Below are positions 36,090 through 42,475 of a stretch of DNA of 64,000 bases, in pieces. Source of the DNA: Phycisphaerales bacterium Planc_01 (GTDB lineage Bacteria > Planctomycetota > Phycisphaerae > Sedimentisphaerales > Anaerobacaceae); assembly GCA_001603075.1 (NCBI GenBank), contig LVBB01000016.1, positions 162,926 through 226,925 on the forward strand, read 5' to 3'. A program made the position numbers and the translations under genes. Every line of letters starts with the position of its first letter. Position 1 is the stretch's first letter. The notes beneath the pieces were generated by a model. That model had not been told where the DNA came from and did no database searches. It was given only the letters and a program-made list of their open reading frames with translations.

Positions 36090-36551
36090 TCACGATCCAG
36101 GCATCACCGTGATGACCAGGGCGCCGCTGTAGCGACCCTGGGGATAGCGGTCCATGCCTCTGACCTTCACCAAGAGGTCCAGCGGAACATCCACCCCGCC
36201 AGACGAGGTCGGCGATGACGAGCGAGCCACTGGTACACGGCCCGTTTCGATGGGGACCTCCTGTCCGTTGACCATCACCGACATATCCTTGCCCGACACC
36301 ACTGCCTTGCCCCGCTCATGCCGAAGACTCTCAAAAGAAGCCGCAACATGATAGGGGCAGTTTGCCACAACCCGAGCCTTCAACTGAACCTGAACCGACC
36401 TCGGCCCAGGTCCCCACAGCGTGCCCAGATCGGCCGGCCCGCCCTGAAACGACACACTCACAAAGGGCGCCGGCATGTTCATCACGGCGGCAGCATCCGC
36501 GACGGTCACGCACGCCGTAATAATCAGAAAAGTCTTTGCCAGATTCATCAT
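36090..36551 (-). CDS. Small secreted protein resembling spore-coat-U/DUF4402-type pilus subunits
   Basis: A 153-residue protein with a signal peptide (residues 1-21). The mature part has VVANCPYHVAASFESL in the middle and ends YPQGRYSGALVITVMPGS. The GxYxxxLxITV ending and the cysteine strand are typical of SCPU/DUF4402-like fibre subunits. It is the first gene of the cluster that continues with the 35158-35631 subunit, the chaperone-like protein and the secretin. Two predicted promoters lie just upstream. No strong ribosome site precedes the paired ATG codons. Confidence 0.55.
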   Translation of the reverse strand: MMNLAKTFLIITACVTVADAAAVMNMPAPFVSVSFQGGPADLGTLWGPGPRSVQVQLKARVVANCPYHVAASFESLRHERGKAVVSGKDMSVMVNGQEVPIETGRVPVARSSSPTSSGGVDVPLDLLVKVRGMDRYPQGRYSGALVITVMPGS

Positions 36552-36723
36552 CTTGTTACCCCCCGATACCTAGCGCAAGCCACCTACCAAGCCTGCGCAT
36601 GTTCCCTGGCAACAGCACCTACCAAGAACTACCCGCTCAATTGTCTGAGAGCAACCTCCGCCTCATCCGGGCCTCCGCCTTCAGCAGAACACCCGACCCG
36701 TGCATATTCTTCCCATCTGCCCC

Positions 36724-36752
36724 AAAGTACTACTTTTACGGCCCGATGTCAA
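36724..36752 (-). promoter_or_regulatory. Predicted proximal promoter of the fibre cluster
   Basis: TTGACA (36747-36752) and TACTTT (36724-36729) are separated by 17 bases on the minus strand. An A/T-rich tract just upstream of the -35 box could act as an UP element. Confidence 0.45.
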
Positions 36753-36810
36753 GTATTATTTTCTCTTTTGCCCCAACTGTCCTATTCGATGCATACTTAT
36801 CAGTCCATTC

Positions 36811-36839
36811 AGTTTACCCAACCTCACCCTAAATGTCAA
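36811..36839 (-). promoter_or_regulatory. Predicted distal promoter of the fibre cluster
   Basis: TTGACA (36834-36839) and TAAACT (36811-36816) are separated by 17 bases on the minus strand. This is the best promoter match in the region and gives a leader of about 250 bases before ATG 36551. Between 36840 and 37214 nothing else was recognised. Confidence 0.6.
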
Positions 36840-37214
36840 CCAAATACCCCGTCATTTTACCAGACTCATGAAAACTTTCCGGCCGTCGTCCGATGCAGAG
36901 CGGAGCGTCCTGGATCGCGTCGAGGCCCGTTAATCCAGGCAGAACTGGTGCAGGCAAATTGGGATAACCCCTGCCGAAGAGAGCGGGCCGATCGCACCCG
37001 CCCTGAAGCTACCTGAGCAGGCCCGAGCCACCCATTCTTCTGGGACTTGTTACAGCGTGGTCGGAATCAACCCGAGAAAAACACCTTTATCTGACTGGGA
37101 ATTTCAGATGTCCTTCACACCGTGAGGACACATTCGCACAGCCGCACCGAGGACAGCCGGCGCGATCGTAGCAGCCCCGTGCCTGCCATAACTTCCGCCG
37201 GAGGAAGGTTCGGC

Positions 37215-37243
37215 TTGCGTCGCTGGATAGGAGAAGTTATACT
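37215..37243 (+). promoter_or_regulatory. Predicted mgtE promoter
   Basis: TTGCGT (37215-37220) and TATACT (37238-37243) are separated by 17 bases on the plus strand. Transcription would start near 37250, leaving a 5' leader of about 263 bases before the mgtE ATG. Confidence 0.5.
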
Positions 37244-37249
37244 TGCGGC

Positions 37250-37512
37250 GGTTGGATTCCGCCGTGGGATCGACCGGATTGGGGACAATTGAGGTGAAAT
37301 CAGCCATGTGTGAAACCGGCAGCAGCCTGACCGTCACGGAGCCATCGGGCGACGACCCTGGACCGTGTCGCAGCAAAGCGGCCGAACTGCGCGGAACGAG
37401 CCTGGCAGCGGGAGGTGCGATGGCATAGCCCCACCTGCCTGACCCCGGCTGCCTCCTGGGCCTGTCCATTCCGCCTTTGCGGCCCTGCCCCCGGACAGAA
37501 AGGAAGGCAGCC
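37250..37512 (+). promoter_or_regulatory. Long structured mgtE leader with ribosome-site-sequestering hairpin (possible Mg2+ sensor)
   Basis: GGCTGCCTCCT (37447-37457) pairs with AGG-A-AGGCAGCC (37501-37512), giving eleven pairs with one bulged A. This buries the mgtE ribosome site up to the start codon. Inside it CTGTCC/GGACAG (37462-37467 with 37493-37498) and CCGC/GCGG form further stems. Two upstream GGCAGC copies (37318 and 37404) could compete for the anti-ribosome-site strand. Parts of the leader (GAGGTGA at 37291, GCCATCGGGCGACGAC and GCAGCGGGAGG) loosely follow the order of M-box riboswitch core elements, but the match is too weak to name it. Confidence 0.45.
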
Positions 37513-38892
37513 ATGACCAACCCCATCCTCGCGCCCGAATTGCTGGAACTGATCGACAGCGGCGATTTCGTCAAGCTCCGCGAAGTGGTGGAGGCGGTCC
37601 ACCCGGCGGAGACGGCCGACTTCGTCGCCGCCCTTGACGACACCGACATCTGGCGATTCCTCGCCGCCGTCTCACAGCAACAGGCGGCGGAGGTCTTTTC
37701 CCACTTCGACCTGGACCGGCAGGTGGAACTGGCCGGCGGGGCAAACCGCCGGGCAATGGCCAGGATGCTGGAAGAGTTGCCGCACGATGACCGGGCGGAC
37801 CTTGTCCAACGGCTCGATCCGCAGGTCGCCGAGCAGATCCTGCCGCTGGTCGCCAAGGCCGAGCGCGAGGACATCCGCAAGCTCGTCGGCTACGCCGAGG
37901 GTACCGCCGGCGCCCTGATGAGCAGCGATTACGCCACCCTGAGGCCCGACATGTCCGTCGCCCAGGCCCTCGAGCAAGTCCGCCTCCAGGCCCCCAACAA
38001 GGAGACCATCTACTACATCTACGTGGTGGATCGGGACCACCGGCTCATCGGTCTGGTCTCCCTGAAAGACCTGATTCTCGCCAGGCCCGCCCAACAGATC
38101 AGCGACATTATGCACGAGGACGTCATCAGCGCCGACGTCAGCGACGACCAGGAGCCGGTAGCCCATAAGATCGAGAAGTACGATCTGCTGGCCATTCCGG
38201 TCATCAACGGGGACGGCAAGCTCGTCGGCATCATCACACACGACGACGTCATGGACGTGATTCGCCAGGAGCAGCAGGAGGACGTCGAGAAGCTCATGGC
38301 GATCAGCGGTCGCCACCAGGCGGGCGAATACCTGCGTACACCCGCCTGGACCCATTTCAGAAACCGCGTCACCTGGGTCGTCATCCTGGCCGTTCTCGGC
38401 CTGGTCTCCGGGCTGATTGTCCAGAGCTTCGAGGGTCTGCTGCTCCAGTTCGCCATTCTGGCCGCCTTCATGCCCATGCTGGCCGACACCGGCGGCAATA
38501 CCGGCAGCCAGTCGGCCACGCTGGTCGTTCGAGCCCTGGCGATGGAGGAGGTCAGGCCCAAGGACATGCTGCGCGTGATCCTGAAGGAGCTGAAGGTTTC
38601 GGTCCTTCTGGCTTGTGTCCTGGCGATGGTGGCATTCGGCCGGGTGCTGGCCTTCGGCGGCGGATCGACAATGCCACAGGGCGCCTCGCTCGCGTGGGTC
38701 GGCGTGGCGATCTCCATCGCCCTGGGCTTTCAGGTGATCTCGGCAACGTTGATCGGTGCAATCCTGCCGCTGGTGGCCGCAAGGATGAAGCTGGACCCGG
38801 CCGTGGTCGCCAGCCCGGCGCTGACCACGATCGTGGACATCACCGGCCTGCTGCTGTTCTTCGGCACCGCCAAGCTGCTGCTGGGCGTCTGA
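37513..38892 (+). CDS. mgtE: Magnesium transporter MgtE
   Basis: A 459-residue inner-membrane Mg2+ channel. The cytosolic MgtE N domain (about 20-125, LEELPHDDRADLVQRLDP) and a CBS pair (130-250, SSDYATLRPDMSVAQAL and DLLAIPVINGDGKLVGIITHDDV) precede five membrane helices (from about 290). The signature pore region MLADTGGNTGSQSATLVVRAL is intact. The cytosolic part gates the pore according to Mg2+. ATG 37513 has AAAGGAAGG upstream. The gene stands alone behind a long structured leader. Confidence 0.95.
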   Translation: MTNPILAPELLELIDSGDFVKLREVVEAVHPAETADFVAALDDTDIWRFLAAVSQQQAAEVFSHFDLDRQVELAGGANRRAMARMLEELPHDDRADLVQRLDPQVAEQILPLVAKAEREDIRKLVGYAEGTAGALMSSDYATLRPDMSVAQALEQVRLQAPNKETIYYIYVVDRDHRLIGLVSLKDLILARPAQQISDIMHEDVISADVSDDQEPVAHKIEKYDLLAIPVINGDGKLVGIITHDDVMDVIRQEQQEDVEKLMAISGRHQAGEYLRTPAWTHFRNRVTWVVILAVLGLVSGLIVQSFEGLLLQFAILAAFMPMLADTGGNTGSQSATLVVRALAMEEVRPKDMLRVILKELKVSVLLACVLAMVAFGRVLAFGGGSTMPQGASLAWVGVAISIALGFQVISATLIGAILPLVAARMKLDPAVVASPALTTIVDITGLLLFFGTAKLLLGV

Positions 38893-38965
38893 GCAATCAA
38901 TGTCCCACTCGTCGGCGACGACCCCCCTGCAGCCCGCGAGCCACAGAAAGGCGTATCCGCGATAC

Positions 38966-39127
38966 CTACGGTAGCGGGATCGGTGCGATGAAGATCTGGT
39001 TGACGGAGGTGCCGTCCCCCCGCTTCACTTTCCGATTGAAGGCGATCCAATGGCCGTTGGGCGCCACGCATGGAGCATCGGGCGAGCTACCCGGATACAG
39101 TGTCGGGTCGGCGATGGGTTCTTCCAT
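38966..39127 (-). CDS. Small ORF resembling a TolB-type beta-propeller blade
   Basis: A 53-residue frame with AAGGAG six bases before its ATG. The sequence contains APNGHWIAFNRKV and NQIFIAPIP, the pattern of a PD40/TolB propeller blade (SPDGxWIAFxxxxxGxxxIxxxP). It is probably the leftover end of a larger propeller protein or a very small gene. The rest of the 38893-39442 gap shows no supported gene on either strand. Confidence 0.35.
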   Translation of the reverse strand: MEEPIADPTLYPGSSPDAPCVAPNGHWIAFNRKVKRGDGTSVNQIFIAPIPLP

Positions 39128-39442
39128 TGCGGGCTCCTTGCGGATGCACCCACAACGGCCTTCGCCCGGCGACCGGCTCGCTGTCTGGCTGGGTTGGTCT
39201 TGCTCGTCCTTCTGTTACTTACCCGGCGCGAGTTCGAAATGGCGGTGGGGTCCGAGACGAACGGGTCTGTTAACTGGGCGAGGGCTGTTTACGAGAGAGT
39301 CCGAGAGTCCGGGCCGTTGCTCTCGCCGGGCGGGCGAGAACATGCAGGTTAACGGCCGCAACGTGGTGGAGGCGGTTTGAAACAGAGATCGCGGCCCGCG
39401 TGGGCGGGAACGCCGTAACCTTTTGCCGGCATAGAGATACGA

Positions 39443-39474
39443 AAACGCCCGGCCAGTTTCCTGGTCGGGCGTTT
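39443..39474. terminator. Strong terminator after the tRNA-Asn/GIY-YIG array
   Basis: AAACGCCCGGCCAG and CTGGTCGGGCGTTT form a 14-bp stem (one G-T) with a four-base loop. On the minus strand TTTTCG follows. It closes the transcript that starts upstream of tRNA-Asn and runs through both nuclease genes. Confidence 0.7.
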
Positions 39475-39518
39475 CCCTTAACTTGGACTGGCGAAGAAGT
39501 TCGCCAGGTTGATTTTGG

Positions 39519-39878
39519 CTCCCCGAGTAGGACTCGAACCTACGACCTGGCGGTTAATCCGCCTGCGGCGGACTCGCTCTACCGAAGGTCTCATCCAGCC
39601 ACGCCCGGCCTGCCCCTGACTTGAGCCAACTCTCCCTCTTCATCGCTGCCGACCGACAAGAGCACGCCTCGCTGTGAATGAGCTCCCAACGGCCAGGGTA
39701 CTTTCCGGTGAACCGATGCGCATTGCCGCTGGAGCCGTTGTGCTCAGACAACCTGCGCTGAAGATCCATCGTCTGGCCGGTATACCGCTTGCCGGCCTGA
39801 CGATTCAGCAGGACATACACCCAGTACATACGATCAGCCCCAGAAAAAGGCTTCGGCGCGGATCTTCGTCTCGAAAAC
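39519..39878 (-). repeat. Tandem unit A (360 bp): GIY-YIG gene plus tRNA-Asn 3' remnant
   Basis: This is the first of two directly adjacent 360-bp units differing at five positions. Each unit holds the 3' part of tRNA-Asn, the 15-base palindrome TCCGCCTGCGGCGGA, a short tRNA D-arm remnant and a GIY-YIG gene. The tRNA remnant of this unit (39519-39585) keeps the acceptor 3' strand, T arm and 3' anticodon strand. It lacks the GTT anticodon and the acceptor 5' half, so it cannot make a tRNA. Confidence 0.9.
39554..39829 (-). CDS. GIY-YIG nuclease superfamily protein, copy 1
   Basis: A 91-residue single-domain GIY-YIG protein. The first motif is VYVLL (residues 4-8), the second RYTGQT (15-20), then LQRRLSEHN with the conserved Arg, and a Glu in WELIHSEA that can be the metal ligand. 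Such domains nick or cut DNA in repair enzymes and homing endonucleases. The last residues (FGRASPPQAD) and the stop codon are encoded by tRNA-Asn-derived sequence and the palindrome. The protein is identical to copy 2. There is no good ribosome site, so expression probably depends on the tRNA transcript. Confidence 0.82.
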   Translation of the reverse strand: MYWVYVLLNRQAGKRYTGQTMDLQRRLSEHNGSSGNAHRFTGKYPGRWELIHSEACSCRSAAMKRESWLKSGAGRAWLDETFGRASPPQAD

Positions 39879-40238
39879 CTCCCCGAGTAGGACTCGAACC
39901 TACGACCTAGCGGTTAATCCGCCTGCGGCGGACTCGCTCTACCGAAGGTCTCATCCAGCCACGCCCGGCCTGCTCCTGACTTGAGCCAACTCTCCCTCTT
40001 CATCGCTGCCGACCGACAAGAGCACGCCTCGCTGTGAATGAGCTCCCAACGGCCAGGGTACTTTCCGGTGAACCGATGCGCATTGCCACTGGAGCCATTG
40101 TGCTCAGACAACCTGCGCTGAAGGTCCATCGTCTGGCCGGTATACCGCTTGCCGGCCTGACGATTCAGCAGGACATACACCCAGTACATACGATCAGCCC
40201 CAGAAAAAGGCTTCGGCGCGGATCTTCGTCTCGAAAAC
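39879..40238 (-). repeat. Tandem unit B (360 bp): GIY-YIG gene plus tRNA-Asn 3' remnant
   Basis: This unit is 355 of 360 bases identical to unit A. It abuts the intact tRNA-Asn on one side and unit A on the other, with its tRNA remnant at 39879-39945. The junctions match insertion of one unit into the tRNA gene followed by tandem duplication, or two successive insertions at the same tRNA target. Confidence 0.9.
39914..40189 (-). CDS. GIY-YIG nuclease superfamily protein, copy 2
   Basis: This is a 91-residue protein identical in sequence to copy 1, with the same GIY-YIG motifs and a tRNA-derived C-terminus. The four nucleotide differences from copy 1 inside the gene all fall on third codon positions and are silent. 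It begins 50 bases after the 3' end of intact tRNA-Asn and would be read from the same promoter. Confidence 0.82.
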   Translation of the reverse strand: MYWVYVLLNRQAGKRYTGQTMDLQRRLSEHNGSSGNAHRFTGKYPGRWELIHSEACSCRSAAMKRESWLKSGAGRAWLDETFGRASPPQAD

Positions 40239-40311
40239 CTCCCCGAGTAGGACTCGAACCTACGACCTAGCGGTTAACAGCCGCTCGCTCTACCGATTGA
40301 GCTATCGGGGA
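40239..40311 (-). tRNA. tRNA-Asn (anticodon GTT)
   Basis: The cloverleaf is complete on the minus strand: acceptor TCCCCGA/TCGGGGA, D arm GCTC/GAGC, anticodon stem AGCGG/CCGCT with loop CTGTTAA (anticodon GTT), T arm GTAGG/CCTAC with TTCGAGT loop, and discriminator G. CCA is not encoded. It is the target or parent of the two adjacent GIY-YIG units. Confidence 0.95.
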
Positions 40312-40315
40312 AAAA

Positions 40316-40345
40316 CACCCAGGCCGTGGACACCGCCCACGGCCT
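40316..40345 (-). terminator. Hairpin with T-run directly upstream of tRNA-Asn
   Basis: AGGCCGTGG and CCACGGCCT form a 9-bp stem; on the minus strand GGGTGTTTTT follows just before the tRNA 5' end. It lies between the predicted promoter and the tRNA, so it may insulate the tRNA from read-through, act as an attenuator or guide processing. Confidence 0.4.
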
Positions 40346-40365
40346 TGGGGACATTATCGTCGAAT

Positions 40366-40393
40366 AGGCTAACGATTTCAATATGTTTGTCAA
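40366..40393 (-). promoter_or_regulatory. Predicted promoter of tRNA-Asn and the GIY-YIG array
   Basis: TTGACA (40388-40393) and TAGCCT (40366-40371) are separated by 16 bases on the minus strand, about 55 bases before the tRNA. The rest of 40394-40640 holds nothing else that I recognise. Confidence 0.4.
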
Positions 40394-40640
40394 GATTTCT
40401 GTCGGGCGGCCGATAGGAAAACCAGGGCCGCGCTGGACAAGCGCCCTGCCATGGGGTAGTTTACCCCATTTGCGTATCTTTCGCCGGGCGGTTCGCTCCG
40501 TCGCGAATGCGTCGGGCGATCCCCCGGAGACCGGCGCCCGGTCGGACGGTGGAATCAGGGGAACATGAGGTATCAGTGGCGCATCATAAGCCTTTATTGG
40601 AACAATCTGGAATCATTCGTTTCATAGGTTAAGCAATCGC

Positions 40641-41516
40641 ATGGCCAGAGACCTACTCAGCGTGGGGGAGTTCACCATTATCCGACGGATCGGCAACGGG
40701 GCCCGCAGCACGATCTATCTGGCAACGGACGAGGAAGACGGCACCCTGGTCGCTCTGAAGCGCGTTATTATCGAACGGCCGGAAGACCACCGCGTGATCG
40801 AACAGACGGAGATGGAATACAAGGTCGCCCGCGAGATCGACCATCCCTACATCCGAAAATGCTACAAACTCCAGAAGATCCGAAGCATGTTCAAGGTCCG
40901 GGAACTGATCCTGAGCATGGAGCACTTCGAGGGCAAGACTCTGGAGGACACGACGACCCTGAGCCTGGGCGACGTGCTGCTGGTCTTTCGGATGGTGGCC
41001 ACGGGCCTGAACGCGATGCACCAGCGCGGGTTCGTGCACTGCGACATCAAGCCGAACAACATCCTGATCAACAAGAGCGGCTCGATCAAGATCATCGACC
41101 TGGGCCAGAGCTGCCGGATCGGGACGATCAAGTCGCGCATCCAGGGCACGCCGGACTATATCGCTCCGGAGCAGGTCAAACGCAAGTCGCTGACCCCCAA
41201 GACCGACATCTTCAACCTCGGCGCCACGATGTACTGGGCCCTGACGGGAAAGAACGTCCCCACACTGATCCCCAAAAAACAGAAGACCGTCGGCCTGTAC
41301 GAGCCCACCAAGTGCCTGGCGCCACACGAACTGAAGCCGCAACTGCCGGTCGGGCTGTCCATGCTCGTGATGGACTGCGTCAAGAACGACCCGGCCGAGC
41401 GCCCGTCAAATATGGTGGACATCATTTCCGGGCTGGACTCGATGATCCACAGCATTTTCGGCGGCAAGATCAAAGCGAACCGAAATGCCTCAAACAACAA
41501 TCGACCTGCTCAATAA
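40641..41516 (+). CDS. Cytoplasmic serine/threonine protein kinase
   Basis: A 291-residue soluble kinase without a membrane helix. It has a P-loop IGNGARSTIYLA (17-28), invariant Lys in VALKRV (residue 40), catalytic loop FVHCDIKPNNIL (HCD replacing HRD), metal motif IDLGQS (DLG replacing DFG) and GTPDYIAPEQ. All catalytic residues are present, so it should be active. Its 3' end overlaps the phosphatase gene by 32 bases. Confidence 0.9.
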   Translation: MARDLLSVGEFTIIRRIGNGARSTIYLATDEEDGTLVALKRVIIERPEDHRVIEQTEMEYKVAREIDHPYIRKCYKLQKIRSMFKVRELILSMEHFEGKTLEDTTTLSLGDVLLVFRMVATGLNAMHQRGFVHCDIKPNNILINKSGSIKIIDLGQSCRIGTIKSRIQGTPDYIAPEQVKRKSLTPKTDIFNLGATMYWALTGKNVPTLIPKKQKTVGLYEPTKCLAPHELKPQLPVGLSMLVMDCVKNDPAERPSNMVDIISGLDSMIHSIFGGKIKANRNASNNNRPAQ

Positions 41517-42333
41517 GGGGGTCGCGGCCAATCGGACCGACCGATTCCGACGGGGCAACCTCGTCCGCCTGCCGCGAGACGGCTCGGTGGTGATCGGCGG
41601 AGACATCCACGGGCACCGACGCAACTTCGAACGCCTCGTCGCCTACGCGGACCTGGACCACCATCCCGACCGGCACCTCGTGCTGCAGGAGATCATCCAC
41701 GGCGGCCCGGAAGACGACACCGGCGGCTGCCTCTCCTACCAATTGCTGTTCGACGTCGTTCGCTTCAAGCTGAGCTACCCCGATCGCGTGCACATCGTCA
41801 TGGGCAACCACGACACCGCGTGCATCAGCAGCAGCGAAGTCATGAAGAACGGCAAGGAGATGAACCGGGCGATGGGTTCGGCCCTGGACCGGGAGTTCCG
41901 TCATGCCAGTTGTGAGGTCAAGCAGGCGATCCGGCTGTTTCTGTTTTCCCAGCCTCTGGCGGTGCGATGTGAGAACCGCATGTGGATCTCGCACTCGCTC
42001 CCGGCGGATCGCTTCGTGGAAACGTTCGATGTGGGGGTATTCGATCGCGACTTGAGCGCCGCCGACTGCCAGAAGCCCGGCCCGGCCTACCTTCTGACCT
42101 GGGGTCGGCATCACAGCCAGGCGACGCTCGACCGGCTGGCCCAACGGCTCGATGCAGACGTGTTCGTTCTGGGCCATCAGGCCCAGACCCACGGCTGGTG
42201 CCAGGCGGGCGAGAACCTCATCATCCTCGCCTGCGACCACAATCACGGCTGCCTGGTCGAGGCCGATCTGGCCCGGTCCTGGACCGCCTCAGCTCTGGCC
42301 GATCACATCGTGCCCCTGGCCTCCATCCACTGA
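41485..42333 (+). CDS. Metallophosphoesterase, PPP-type protein phosphatase-like
   Basis: A 282-residue calcineurin-fold enzyme with GDIHGH (39-44), a second ligand region LQEIIHGGPEDD (the usual GDYVDRG motif is altered), VMGNHD (106-110) and late His residues in WISHSLP and VLGHQAQ. These give the two-metal site of PPP-family phosphatases. The overlap with the kinase gene suggests translational coupling and a matched kinase/phosphatase pair acting on the same targets. The altered second motif leaves room for a non-protein phosphoester substrate. Confidence 0.82.
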   Translation: MPQTTIDLLNKGVAANRTDRFRRGNLVRLPRDGSVVIGGDIHGHRRNFERLVAYADLDHHPDRHLVLQEIIHGGPEDDTGGCLSYQLLFDVVRFKLSYPDRVHIVMGNHDTACISSSEVMKNGKEMNRAMGSALDREFRHASCEVKQAIRLFLFSQPLAVRCENRMWISHSLPADRFVETFDVGVFDRDLSAADCQKPGPAYLLTWGRHHSQATLDRLAQRLDADVFVLGHQAQTHGWCQAGENLIILACDHNHGCLVEADLARSWTASALADHIVPLASIH

Positions 42334-42475
42334 CGCCGGATTCCCGTCTCTTGTCTGGGCCGCAGAAAAGTCTGGCGTCCGTCGGCCAATTGACCTATCG
42401 TAGCCGCGCGGCGACCGTTCACAACGGGCAACGGATCGCAGCCGCAATGCCTGAGGTTCGGAAAGCCGATTCGTC

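Noticed and set aside
37104-37880. A 258-codon minus-strand frame over the mgtE leader
   Set aside because: It lies opposite mgtE for half its length. The remaining MADFTSIVPNPVDPTAE part lacks a ribosome site and covers the structured leader, so the leader interpretation is preferred.
39050-39380. Plus-strand frames with a hydrophobic stretch (LAGLVLLVLLLLTRREF)
   Set aside because: There is no ribosome site and no family resemblance, and overlapping frames are equally open. Not enough for a gene call.
39519-39945. The two tRNA-like 3' segments as functional tRNAs
   Set aside because: They lack the 5' acceptor strand and the anticodon, so no cloverleaf can form.
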